42,595 nucleotides of DNA from the NCBI GenBank assembly GCA_051453625.1, contig JBOZIK010000001.1:104821945-104864539 (forward strand). Reading direction: 5' to 3'. Made by a program: the position numbers and the translations under genes. Shown here piece by piece: positions 10,908-22,481 of the stretch. This DNA is from Welwitschia mirabilis. Its lineage: Eukaryota > Gnetophyta > Gnetopsida > Welwitschiales. The notes under the pieces were generated by a model that worked only from the letters and a program-made list of their open reading frames with translations, made no database searches and was not told the origin of the DNA. The stretch's first letter is position 1. Each line of letters opens with the position of its first letter.

Positions 10908-11959
10908 AATTTGAAAAGGCTATGAAGTAACAAGAGGATTGGATAATATCATGATAGTAGCACATAGGATTACTTCTTTCTTTTTTACAAGTATTTATAC
11001 ATAGTTTCTATTTTTCTAGTGGTGGGTACTGGTTCTCTCTAGTGATACTTAAACTCTTTTTTTTTTTTTTTTTTACTTTCTCATGTATCTAGTTTTCCTT
11101 CTAGTGGTTGGTATTAGTCCTTTTAATAAAACCCAAACCCAAATTAGTCTAAGTTATTTTAAGTTTTTTTTTAATTTCCTTCTAATTTGTTTTATGTAGG
11201 TTTAATGTCTTGTTTGCAATCACTTTAGGAGCAAAAACATAAACTAAAAACTAAAAATTTTAACCTTAATTGCATGTTGCATTTTTAGTGCTTTTCTACA
11301 TTTATGTTTCTATATTTTCATGATTTTTCTACATGTTAAAAATCTTAAAAATTTTTCTTATAATTTGAATAATATTAGGCTCAATCACGTTTTTTTAGTT
11401 TTGGTTTTATTTTACTTTACTTTATTAATCATTCTACACACATCCTTTGTATGAAAATTAATACTATTATTCAAGACTTAACTAGCACTAGTAACTTTCC
11501 TTAATAGTAGCATCATCCTTTTTGCCCAAAATGCCTTGAATTTTTAACTAAACCTTTTGTGTAAACTTTGAAGCTAAACTAACTTATGGACTCTATACAA
11601 AAATGATCTAAAACTTATTAAAAACCTTTTAAACTTATTCCCTCATGACCTAGTCCCATGATGAAATTGCAAGATTAATTTACAACAACATGAATCCCTA
11701 CACTGATCATGAAAGAATGTAAGAGATTAGAACTTGAAATGAAAACTGAGCCCATGATGATTCATAAAAGGACCAAATCTCATCCTTCCAAAATAAGCAA
11801 AATAACTAATAAACCTTTTCATCACAATAACAATAATAAAATTTTAATAACCCATCCAAATTTCAAGATCCCTTTAATGGACCTTTATGTAATGAGTAAA
11901 TGATTAACAAATTAATAGCCTACTATCTTTCCCCAAAAGCACCCAAAAAACAAGCTATT
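10908..11959 (+). other. Leader of the gag-pol element, PBS overwritten
   Basis: Where the PBS should lie, the sequence carries a near-copy of a stretch within the LTR (AAAAGGCTATGAAGTA, 10,549 region). The conserved post-PBS text then resumes (GGATAATATCATGATAGTAG), followed by the two-unit leader repeat (11,021-11,061 and about 11,099-11,150) and the gag-upstream block. A poly-T run is at 11,057-11,074. No ORF is credible here. Confidence 0.65.
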
Positions 11960-12950
11960 ATAGTCAACACTAATCAAAATAGATAAACTCTTTATAACTA
12001 CTTTCAACCACAATGCCTAAAAATACCCTCTTACATAGTATTGTCATGTGTTAACCAAAGGCTAGAATTCAAACCCTTCACCATACAACTTTTTCCTAGT
12101 TTCCATAGTCTTGAATTTGAAGATCCATATCTCTACCTTAAGAAATTCAAATGTCTTTTATCAATCATTCCAAAATACCCAAATACATATGATTCCTTTA
12201 GCCTCACATTATTCTTATTTTCTTTGAAGGAAAAGGAAAAACATCTTGGTTGTACATCCTTAAGTCTTTATCTATTAGATCATGATCTAATCTTAATAAA
12301 GCCTTCATTTCCAACTTCTTTCCCAATCATAATACAAATGCCCTAAGGAAAGAAATCATGAATTCCGAATAAAAGAACCATGAAACTTTTTTTTAGGCCT
12401 TATAACAATTTAATATTTATTATTAAAATGTCCCCAACATGGGTTTGAGCTAATAGGAAGATAAGTTTCTTCAAAACTAGGTTGTCTACCAATAATCACC
12501 AATTGGTCGAGATGATAAGCCAAGGAAATTTCTTTAGCATGCCCCTAGTTGAGGTTTGGAAGTATTTAGAAAGTGTAGATGAGAGTTTAACGAATTGGGA
12601 AAATCCTACCAAACTTTCAAGATTCTATCACTTAATGCAGTGCATAAGCATGTCTAAGATTCTTAAAAATTTCATGGTAAATAATAAAAGAGATGAATTA
12701 GTAAGGTGATTAAAATATTTAATCACCTCACCTTCATTCTCATCTATGATCACTAAGCTTAAATGTTTGATATACTACATTGATACCCATGAAACTATTG
12801 AATGCCCTCCATTTCTTTATTTCAAAACATAGTCAACGAACAGGTAAACATGGTAGGGCATTTATGATAAAATTCTAAAAATAATTCCTTCTCGAATACA
12901 TACAAGCTTGGGCAGAGAAATCACCCCAATTTTTCTTGAAAAGAGGATAA
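11960..12950 (+). pseudogene. gag: Broken gag of Athila/Tat-type gypsy element, copy 3 (best kept)
   Basis: The clearest gag of the window. The segment from 12,041 reads RLEFKPFTIQLFPSFHSLEF, then DPYLYLKKFKCLLSII, PKYPNTYDSFSLTLFLFSLK, i.e. the first half of the retrotransposon-gag domain. A frameshift follows, then NNHQLVEMISQGNFFSMPLV, EVWKYLES and LTNWE (12,482-12,600). The C-terminal motif near 12,900 is NTYKLGQRNHPNFSW. It would have made the capsid shell in the cytoplasm. It lies downstream of the leader and upstream of the protease, as in intact elements. Confidence 0.8.
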
Positions 12951-13529
12951 TCAAAATCAGCTAGGAAACTAATATGCATCATCATCATCTCATCCTTTTA
13001 CTTTTAATTATTAAAAACTAACCTCATACATCCCCTTCAAGGATTTAGTTAAAAAGTTCATGAAACTCAAGTTCAACTTAATAGAAACTATGAACATTCA
13101 CCAAAATAACACTTCTCCACATTAAACAACTTTGAGAAAAATAAGCAATCCATCACCCACATCCTCCAACAATTTTAGCAAATGCAAATCCAAATCGTTT
13201 TCATCCTCAACCAAAGGGAAATAGGTAAACTCTCTATGAGTGCTTCACCAAATCCAAAGGAAGTTAGGTTTACTAAAGTAATACAACACTTTAGAAGAAA
13301 CTCAGTTTATACATCTTATAAATGAGAAAGAATTATAAAATCCACCCATGTGAAATAGAAACAAGGAAAATCTAATCCCCTAAAAATAAAGAAAAATATA
13401 AGAGTGAAGAACCTTTGACTATATACAAAGAACTCTTATCTTTTCCTTAACAACTTAGGAATGTAATATAATAAAAAATCATTAGAAGATCTAGAAATTT
13501 TTAATAAATTTAAGGTAAACATCTCACTT
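12951..13529 (+). pseudogene. Gag C-terminal region, heavily decayed
   Basis: Collinear with 2,800-3,430 and 5,475-6,110, between the NPNFSW motif and the pre-protease linker. Coding sense is hard to follow; fragments such as a QNNTSPH-like asparagine-rich piece fit the low-complexity linker of Athila/Tat gag. Confidence 0.45.
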
Positions 13530-13930
13530 TTAGAAGCCATCAAATAAGTATTTTCCTATGCAAAATTCCTTAGATACATGTGCACTATAAAAAGGTGCAT
13601 GAGTATGAAGAGAAAAGCTTTCCTAGTGTAGCACATGAGCACAATCCTTTAGAATTAATAACCACCTAAATACAAAAACCCTAGATTCCCCAAAATTGCT
13701 ATTACCATAGGTAATAAGTGACTTAACCAAGCTTTATTAGACTTAGAAGCTAGTCAGAATTTACTTCCTATGGAACCTACAAAGAGTTAAGCTTAAAATG
13801 ACTTAAAAACATGAAACTCTAACTCTAGTTAGCTAACAACTCTATAAAAATTCCATTAAGAATCATAGAGAATGTTATTATTAGAGTTGATAGTTGCTAC
13901 TTACTAAAGGACTTATTGGTTTTGGACATG
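13530..13930 (+). pseudogene. Aspartic protease remnant, copy 3
   Basis: Reads the linker FSYAKFLRYMCTIKRCMS with AFLV*HMSTIL after it (13,530-13,660; * is a stop), then QALLDLEASQNLLPM at about 13,730. The family motif is ALLDLGASVNLLP, so the flap-side Gly of the Asp-x-Gly signature is Glu here (a G>A change) and Val is Gln. The catalytic Asp codon is still present, but the enzyme would be dead and stops surround it. It would have processed the Gag-Pol polyprotein. Confidence 0.65.
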
Positions 13931-14469
13931 AAAAACTAAATAAACTAATTAGTTCCTATAATTTTAAGAAGACCCTTCTTAGCAACTTCAAATGATTTAA
14001 TCAATTATAGGAATGGATTAATGAAGATTTTCTTTAACAACATAATTCTAGAACTAAACATTTTTAATGCCATAAATTTACCATTAAATAATAAAGGTCT
14101 AGAATATGTGAAGAGGGTATAAAGCCTATTTTGAAAATTAGGAATCTTATTTTCACTATCGGGAAAATGATAATTACTATTAAGAAACATACTCCATCAC
14201 TAAAAACAAAATTGAGATATAACTTAAACCTTTGTCAAATGATATAAAATATAGTTTCTCAGGGGGTAACTCCACCTTTCCATAATCATAAATTCTTCTT
14301 TAACCCTTTCTCAAGAAGTTCAATTACTTAAATTCTTAAGGAAGAATAAGCAAGAAATAAGTTAGACTCTCTTAGGCATTAGAAGCATTAATCCCAGCAT
14401 TTGCATACATCATATTTCTTTAGAAGATAATGTCAACCATCTAAAAAATCTTAAAGACAAATAAACCTA

Positions 14470-15110
14470 ATCTTAAAGGAGGTAGTTAAAAATGGGGTGA
14501 TCAAAATTCTCGATAATAGGATGATCTATCATATTTCAGATAATAAATGGATGAGTTCAACTTAGACTATGGCTAAAAGAGTATGGATTACCTTTATCCT
14601 AAATAAGAATAATGAATTTATCCCAATCAAACCTATAGTAAAATGAAGGATGTGCATGGACTATATAAAAAGTAAATGTTGTCTTAATAAAGGATTACTT
14701 CCCTCAACCTTTCTCTGACCAAATCATAGGGTAACTTATAGAGCATTCATTTTACTATTTCTTAGATGGATACAAAAGTTATAATTAAATAGAAACTTCT
14801 CATGAGGACTAGGATAAAATTACCTTTATTTACCCCTATGAAACATTCTCCTATAATCAAATGCCCTTTGGATTATGTAATGCATCTGTTACTTTCCAAT
14901 GTTTCAAGATTGAAATCTTCTTTGATTTATTAGATTCAATTGTTCAAATATTTATGGATGACTTCTTGGCCTATATGACCTTTTTTAACCACTGCTTGCA
15001 CAACTTAGAAATCTTTTTTAATGATGTATTAAAGAATGCCTTGTGCTCAACTAGGGGAAATGCCACATTATGGTTAATTAGGGCATAGTTTTAGGACATA
15101 TCATTTCTAC
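14470..15110 (+). pseudogene. Reverse transcriptase remnant (Athila/Tat gypsy)
   Basis: RNA-dependent DNA polymerase of the element. Motifs in order: EVVKNGVIKILDNRMIYHIS (about 14,480), then NKWMSS; MCMDYIKS (about 14,650; family CIDYRKLN); a decayed DGYSGY/NQ region near 14,765; MPFGLCNASVTFQC (14,861-14,902); and FMDDF (14,951-14,965), the catalytic F/YxDD box with both Asp codons intact; then NHCLHNLE. MPFGLCNAPATFQR and FMDDFSV are signatures of the Athila/Tat branch. At least six in-frame stops and several frame changes are present, mostly explainable by C>T or G>A. Confidence 0.85.
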
Positions 15111-15740
15111 AAAAGAAATCCAAGTAAATCCTACTATAGTTTATTTAATCACACACCTATCCACTTCTTAAAAACAAAAACATATTAGATCCTTCTTAGG
15201 ACATCTATGATACTATAGGAGATCCATTAAGAATTTTAGTAAAATATCTAAGCCATTGTGTGATCTTTTAAGCAAAGATGTCATCTTTAACTAAACCCAT
15301 AAATGTCAGTAAGCTTTCTAAAAACTCAAATAAAAACTAACTTCCACCCTAATCATTTAGTTATCTAATTAGAAGTTGCCTTTTAAGCTTATGTATGATA
15401 CTAGTGATTATGTAGTTGGGGTTGTTTTAAGACAAAGAATGGATAAGAAAGAATTGTAATTTACTATGCTAGTAAAACTTTGAATGAGATTAGTTAGACT
15501 ACACCTTTATAGAAAAAGAGCTAATAAATATAGTCTTTATCTAAGAAAAATATAGATAATACTTTTTAGGATCTAAGGTAATTATCCACATTGATCATTT
15601 AACCCTTAAATATCTTTTTATTAAAAAGATTCAAAACCAAGATTGATTAGATTATCCTTCTTCTACAAGAATTTTACTTATATATTATAGATAAAAGGGG
15701 CTTTAATAATGTCATTATAGATTATATTTTATGATTAAGT
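15111..15740 (+). pseudogene. RNase H remnant
   Basis: Follows RT without a break. KQKHIRSFLGHL and YYRRSIKNFSKISKPLCDLL (15,168-15,280) match the RT-RNase H connection, where the family reads VRSFLGHAGFYRRFIKDFSKI. Then come YDTSDYVVGVVLRQR (about 15,394), the first catalytic Asp region (DASDYAVGAVLGQR in the family), and HIDHLTLKYLF (about 15,580), equivalent to YTDHAALKYLL. Stops throughout. It would degrade the RNA strand during reverse transcription. Confidence 0.75.
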
Positions 15741-15849
15741 CAAGAGAATATGCAAATGTGCCATTCCATTAATAGAATCTTCTTAGATGAACATCTTTTT
15801 TTGGTAAAGAAAGTACCTTTGTTTGTAGATATTGCCAACTGCTTAGTCT

Positions 15850-16650
15850 TTAAAATCATTCATTTTCATTAGACTCTTAATGATAAAAAGAGGTTCTTAA
15901 GCCAAGTTAGATACTTATTTTGGATAACTTGCATCTTTTTAAGTATTATCTAGACTAATTCATTTATAAATGTATCCCTCTGACTAAAATTTACAACATC
16001 CTTAAGCATTACCATTTTAAAGCTTATGGTGATCATCACTTAGCCAATAAAATTACTATAAAACTTCTTATTCTAGTTTCTATTAGCCTTTTATTTTTAA
16101 ATCCTCCTTTCTTTACTATAAATATTATGATAATTGCCAAAAATTAGGAACTATTTCACAAAGACAAATGATGCTTGTAAGCCCAATCTTATGGTTGAAC
16201 CCTTTGACATTTGGGGAATTGATTTTCATGATCCATTACCCACATTTAAACAGGCATCATTACATTTTGATCTATGTAGACTATGTAACAAAATGAATTA
16301 AGACATGCACACGTAAATTAAATACGCTTAAACAATGATTAAATTCTTTAAATAAAATATCTTAATGTGATTTGGTTATCCAAAATTTTTAATTATCAAT
16401 GGAGGAATACATTTTTGCAATAAAATATTTGATAAATTTCTTGCTAAATACAAGGTAACTAAGAAAGTATCCATACCTTATCGCCCCTAAACTAATGGCC
16501 AAATGGATGTTACAAATAGGAAGATTAAGAAAATTATGTAAAAGGTAGTTAACTCAATACAAAAAAACTAGTCATTTAAGCCTAATGATGTTTTATTAGC
16601 CTAACGCACTACTTATAAAACTCTATTAGAAATGTTACCATTTATATTAG
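15850..16650 (+). pseudogene. Integrase remnant (zinc-binding and catalytic core)
   Basis: A degraded H2C2 region lies before 16,170, ending CQKLGTISQRQ (family CDRCQRTGNISRRNEMP). The catalytic core starts with FDIWGIDF (16,212-16,226 for WGIDF), which carries the first Asp of the D,D,E triad. YILIYVDYVTK (about 16,263) follows, and PYRP*TNGQMD (16,476) matches HPQTNGQ with a CAA>TAA stop. It would insert the cDNA into the genome. Frameshifts lie between blocks. Confidence 0.75.
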
Positions 16651-16689
16651 TCTATGAAAAATCCTATTATCTACTTATGAAACTTAAGA

Positions 16690-17080
16690 ACAAAGAATAA
16701 GGGGCAAGTATGAACATGAACTTAAATTTGGAGGCTATAAAGAAAAATAGAATCATACAACTTAACAAATTGAATGAAATGAGGAATGATACCTATGAAA
16801 ACATGAGGATAACCAAAGAGAGGATGAAGAAATTTCAGAATCAGCACATGCTTATGAAAACTTTTAAGTAAGATGAACTAGTTATGCTTTATAACTCACA
16901 CTTACATCTTTTCCTAGGTAAACTAATCACTAAGTAAAAAGGCTTATTTTTAATAAAGAAGGTTTTACCTCATGGAGTATTTCTCGTATAGAATCCAAGA
17001 AACCAATAACTATTCAAAGCTAATAGGAACTACCTAAAGTACTATCATCCATCTATTTCATCAAACTATAAATTTATGAG
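16690..17080 (+). pseudogene. Integrase C-terminal region
   Basis: An unusually readable stretch: MNLNLEAIKKNRIIQLNKLN, then EMRNDTYENMRITKERMKKF, QNQHMLMKTFK*DELVMLYN, and HLHLFPGKLITK*KGLFLIK with KVLPHGVF after it (* are stops). This matches the Athila/Tat integrase tail (LNELDEFRLDAYENA..., LLFNSRLRLFPGKLRSRW). Only a few stops over about 100 residues make this the best-conserved pol portion. It ends shortly before the 3' UTR; no env-like ORF is seen after it. Confidence 0.75.
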
Positions 17081-18346
17081 ACTTATGGATCTAGATTAAT
17101 AAGCCTTAAAAGCAAAAATCAATAAATATACAATCTCATGATCACCTGAATAATGGTTAAAATCAAGTTTACTTATGAATTTTTAAGGAAAAGTATGCTT
17201 ATTTCGAGTGTATTGTTAAAAGTGCATTCACTTAGGGTCTTAATTTTTGGAAAAATTTAGTTTAAAAGATGGAATTTACCTTTACATTACTACTTAAGTA
17301 TAAATCCTTTAATGTGGATAAGATTTATCTTAACTAGGCTAATACGCTAATGGCCTTCTAATGTGCATTCAAAAAAATGACGATGGGAAGATGAATAAAA
17401 TAAAATAATATATCTATTCTCTAAATGCACATAACATTAATCATTTAATTGAGTTTAGTTAACTACATAGGGGCTATGAACATCTACTAAAAATGCAGCT
17501 CTAATGATCTAATTGTGACATGATCAACTACATTAGGTTATAAACAATTATTAGCAATGTAGCACTGATTTCTACATAAATAACATGCTTAACTCTATTA
17601 GCAAAAAATGTTGTAACACTGGAAGGTCAATGTGATTTAAAGGCTTAATACTAAGGAAATATGTAAAGGTAGAAATGGAAAATAAAGAAATAAAAAAGAT
17701 GGGAACCGAAGGCCTATGGTGTTTTGCTATTTTTTAACTTTCATACTTGTAATTTTCTAATAATTTCTTGAATTCATATAAGTTAATCAAAACTATATTT
17801 AGTTGATATTACTATTCAACAAAAAATGGAAAATATAATAAAGGATCATTAGCTTAGAAAAGTTTCTTTGTTTATCCATTGGTTTAGGATTCAGTCCATG
17901 TAACACATTTATCATTTCACTCCATGCCACTTCATTGTATTTCATCCTAGTTTTAATAAGAAATTATTCCTAAGGCATTAGCTATTTTTATTAATAGATC
18001 TTTCACTTATCATTATTTCAATGTAGTTAGTTCTTTTCTTTTTGTTGTTTTAGTTGAATAGTTTTTAATAAAATAACTCTTTGCAATTTATTCTAAGGCT
18101 TATATTCTCAAATAACTTAAATGTTTTCATCATAAACTTCAAGGACGAAGTTTAGTTTTGGTTAGGATATGATATACAGTTTTTAACAGTAAATTTTTTT
18201 TCACTTTGATGCTTTAATTGCAAAAAATATTAATCATAAAAAATTTTAAATTTATATCATTTACCCACTTGAGTACTTTTGACATAGACAATTTTTCAAT
18301 GTTTAACCATTTTACTATTGACTTTTTGCTAAGGCACTATTAAAGA
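17081..18346 (+). other. Family A 3' untranslated region, copy 2
   Basis: Non-coding, collinear with 7,010-8,046 and, in its second half, with 21,698-22,467. It contains the paired GGGGCTATG / GCAATGTAGCACTGA-type motifs near 17,467-17,560, then T-rich sequence to the polypurine tract. No ORF. Confidence 0.7.
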
Positions 18347-18360
18347 CTAGTTAGAGGGTG
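18347..18360 (+). other. Polypurine tract
   Basis: CTAGTTAGAGGGTG directly before the LTR start TGTTAACATA. Equivalent sites are at 8,047 and 22,468. Confidence 0.7.
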
Positions 18361-19668
18361 TGTTAACATATAAAAATTAATAATATAATAAAGTTAAATA
18401 ATTGATTAATCTTAATAAAATATATTAATATACTTAATTTTATCATAGAAATATGTCTTCTATTGATTTTTATAATGATTATGAACATATTATGTGTCCA
18501 TGATATTTTATAGAGAGATTATGCTCAATTGAAAGACATGCTTAAAACTGAAGATGATTAATGCTAAAACACTGACACTACCATCTAGAACCACCAGCAT
18601 TATTATCTTATCTATGAAAACTACCTTTAATCTCACGTTCCTAGCTTGTCATAAAAAACTAAAATAAGTATAATTATGGGATCAATCTAATTTCACATTA
18701 AAAATTAATTGCATTCTTAATAACATGTGGTGATGATGATAAGAATTCATAATGTGACATTAGAATGACTAAGTAGGATGACAGTGGAGACATATGCATA
18801 TCACAATCATTGGTAGCAGCATCAACATCCAAAAGCCAAGTGTTGGCGTCATCATAGGATTCTCCACCAATTAGGGGGGAAAACATCCTACCTAATGTTA
18901 TGATCATGTAATAATCCATTTAACTCTACAACCCAAGGGCTTGTAACCACTCCTCATCCTCATCTCTCCTTATAAAATGGCATTAAACCCTTTATTGTAT
19001 TATCTTTGGCTTTGGAGGAATTGTAGGACCTCAAAGCATTAGTCATGATGGCTTTCTAAGAAACTATTTGTGGAAGTAAACTAGTATTCAAATGCCATAA
19101 AGTGTTGTGTCTATAGTACATAAGTTTTTTCCTTTTATTTCAAATCATGAGTCATGTTATATTTAAAATGTTTAAGAATCAATTTGACCACTAAGCTTTA
19201 TTACATTAGAGTGAGCTCTTTTTAATACTTGATTTTAGTATTTTAATTTTATAGATCCTAAGTACGTAGGTTCTTACTTTTTATTATTGTTTACTAATTA
19301 AAGATTAAGTGGTAATTTAGTTTCCCATTAATCAAATGAGATAATGTCATTACAATTTGGGCTAGAAAACACTTATTTGTTTTAATTGTATTGCAAGAAT
19401 AGCTTTAGACAACTTTGTAGTAAAGGATTGCTTAGAATAAATCAGTGAAGATTTAGAGTTAGCTTGCTTCTCTTCTCTTTCAAGTTAAAGCTTTAATATA
19501 ATGAAACTTTAAAAGTTACCTCTTCTTCTATTTCTTTTGTTAAAATTTTATAAATTGCATTAAGTTTAAGTGGATATAATTCTAAGCCACTACTCATGTT
19601 ATCACTAAGCAAGAATAATAACTAAGTGTAAACTTAGTTTAAATATAAACATCATAAATCAATGATCA
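18361..19668 (+). repeat. Family A LTR 3, full length
   Basis: A 1,308-bp LTR from TGTTAACATA to AATGATCA. It is the 3' LTR of the gag-pol element. TATAAAA lies at 18,971-18,977. The next base already belongs to another LTR (19,669), so no PBS or host flank follows. The minus-strand ORF at 18,698-18,919 inside it is a chance frame. Confidence 0.85.
18971..18977 (+). promoter_or_regulatory. TATA box of LTR 3
   Basis: TATAAAA at the conserved family position after the CT-rich run. Confidence 0.55.
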
Positions 19669-20943
19669 TATGCCCATAAAAACATATCTTCTATTGATTT
19701 GCACCATACTTATATACTTATCATATTTCCATGACATTTTTAGATAAATTATGCTTAACTAAAATACATGCTTAAAATTGAGGATCATTGGAGCTTAAAC
19801 GTTGGCATCACCATTCAGGACTATCGACATCACTAGCCTATCTACACAAAATTCCTTCAAACCCATGTTCCTAGATTGTCATGGAAAATTAAACTAAACA
19901 CAATTATGGGCTTAATCTAATTTCCCATTAGAAATCAATTATATTCCTTATGGCACATGGTAGTGATAAGAAGGATTCACAGCCCAGTATTTAGTAGGGT
20001 TGAGTCAGCTGATGGTGGAGAAACATGGCTATATCAATAGTTGGTAGTAGCATCAACATCTAGAAGTCAAGTATTAGTGTCATCATAGGAATTAATATTA
20101 ATTGGAAAAGTATTCAAATAGTCATACTTAATGTTATAATTACGTAACCATCCATGTAATGCTATAAGCCAAGGGTTTGTAACCATCCCTTTCCCTCATC
20201 TCTTCCTATAAAAGGGTCCTGAACCCTTCATTGTATCATTTTTGGCTTTTAAGAATCATAAAACCTTGGAGTATCAATCATGATGGCTTTCTAAGCAACT
20301 CTTTGAGGAAGTAAACTATTCTTTGACTATTGCTTAGGAGTTCTTCCTACATCTATTTTTCTTTGCTGTAAAGTTGTTCCTTTTTTAGAATATATAAGTT
20401 ATTAATTTTGATTTCAATTAATGAGTTACATTATGATTGTAATGATTAGAGAAAAATTTATCCATTAAAGCTTATTTTTATTTGAGTGAACTCTTTTAGT
20501 GCTTGGTTCAAGTCTCTTAACTTTATAAATTTTAAGTGCTTAAGTCCTTACTTTTTATTATTGTTTAAGGCTTTAGAAATGAAATGAAAATTGAGTTTAT
20601 CATTAGTAATATGGTGAATGAGATAATGTTATCATGATTTAGGCTAAAATCACTTGATGATTTTAAGTGCATTATAGAAGATGATTAGATAATATTAGAG
20701 TGAAGGATTGTTGAGGAACGAATCAGTAATACCTTAGAGCTAGCTTGCTTTCCTCCTTTCTTAAGTTAAAGTTTCAACAAAACTCTAAAAATTACCTCTT
20801 CTCTCATTCATTTTATTAAAATTTTATAACTTGCATAAGTTTAAGTTAATGAAATTCTGAATCACTACCCATGTTATCCCTAGAGAAGAATGATAACTCA
20901 GTACAAACTTAGTTTAAATCTAGACATTGTAAAATAATAAATA
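19669..20943 (+). repeat. Family A LTR 4, lacking its first ~75 bases
   Basis: Begins at CCCATAAAAACATATCTTC, which in LTR 5 lies about 80 bases from the LTR start, and ends just before a PBS remnant at 20,949. It abuts LTR 3 directly. TATAAAA is at 20,207-20,213. It is the 5' LTR of the small deletion derivative that follows. Confidence 0.8.
20207..20213 (+). promoter_or_regulatory. TATA box of LTR 4
   Basis: TATAAAA followed by GGGTCC, at the conserved family position. Confidence 0.55.
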
Positions 20944-22481
20944 GCTTTTAGTATTGATGCAAGGGATAATGGCACAATAGCATTTTAGAGGAGAACTACT
21001 TTTCTTTTTATAAGTTTTTATACATAGTTTCTATTTTTCTAGTGGTGAGTACTGATCCTATTTAGTGATAGTCTTTTTTCTTTTGTTTTGTATGTGTAGT
21101 TTTCCTTATAGTGGTTGGTACTGATTCTTCCAATGAAACCTGAACTAGTCTAGCTTGTTGTAAGTTTGTTTTTTATTTCATTTTAACTTATTTTCTTATT
21201 TTTTATAGGTCTAAAATCTTGTTTTTCAAGTCGCTTTAGGAGAAAAAACATAAAGTAAAGATAAAAATTTTATTCTTTATCACATGTTGCATTTTTTTGG
21301 GTTTTTTTGCATTTATGCTGCTGTATTTCCATGATTTTTATGCATGTTAAAAACCTCAAAAATTGTTAAAAATTTTATCATGATTTCAATAACATCAGGC
21401 TAAATTTAATTCATCTTTTTCATTTTAGTTTTATTTTATACAACCTTATTATTGTAATCATTCTATGTGCAATTATTAAACCTCCATGCAAAAATTAAAA
21501 CTAAAACTCAAAAATGGATTAGTGTTGTCATCTTCTCTCATTTGTGCCATCATCCTTTTAGCCCAAAATGCCTTGATTTTTTAATAGAATACTTTTTCAA
21601 AACCTTAAAAATGAACTAACTTATAAGATCTACGAAAATACCTCTGAAAACTTACCTAAAACCTTCTGAACCTATTCTTGCATGACTTGAATCTATGCTA
21701 GTAATGTAATACTAATTTATGCATAAAATAACATGCTTAACTCTATTAGCAAATAATGTCATAATACTAAATGCTCAATGTAATTCAAAGGCTTAAAACT
21801 AAGGACATATGCGAAGGTAAAAATGGAAAATAGAGAAATGATAAGGGTGGAAATTAAAGGCCTATGGTGTTTTACTATCTTTTAAGTTTTATACTTGCAA
21901 TTTACTAATAATTTATTAAATTTATATAAGTTATTAGATTAAAAACTTGCTTGGTTGATATTGCAATTCAATAAAAATACAAAAATATAATAAAGGATTA
22001 TTAGCTTAGGAGAGTTTTCTAGTTTATTTATTAGTTTATGGATTAGTACATTTAATGCATTTACCATTTCACTCCATGCCATTTCACTGCACTTCATTAT
22101 CATTTTCATAAGAAATAATCCTTAAGTATAAACCATTTTTATCAATATATCTTTACTTAGTACTATTTCACTATAGTGAGTTCTTTCCTTTCTCTTAGCT
22201 TAGTTGTGTAGTTTTCAATAAAAGAACTTTTCACAGTTCTTTCTAAGGACTATGTTCAAATACCTTAAACATTTTTCATCACATAACTTTTAGGATAAAG
22301 TTCAATTTTGGTTAAGGATATGACATACTATTTTTAATGACAAGATTCTTTACTTTAATTTCTTAATAATAGAAAAATTGATCATAAAATTTTAAAAGTT
22401 ATATCATTTGCCCACTTAAGCACTTTTGACATAGGTAATTTTTCCATGTTTAATCATTTCACTATCACTAGTTAGGGGGTG
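20944..22481 (+). mobile_element. Internal region of a deletion derivative (UTR-only element)
   Basis: The PBS remnant (20,949-20,966) and the leader with its two-unit repeat (21,035 and 21,107) run to about 21,697. There the text jumps straight to the family A 3' UTR (GTAATACTAATTTATGC, equal to about 17,550) and ends with the polypurine tract CTAGTTAGGGGGTG (22,468-22,481). All of gag and pol is missing, leaving about 1.5 kb of non-coding sequence between two LTRs. It could be an old internal deletion or a non-autonomous form. Confidence 0.75.

Noticed and set aside
17081-18346. Env-like ORF after pol, as in some Athila elements
   Set aside because: No sustained coding sense or membrane-type segment was found between the integrase tail and the polypurine tract.
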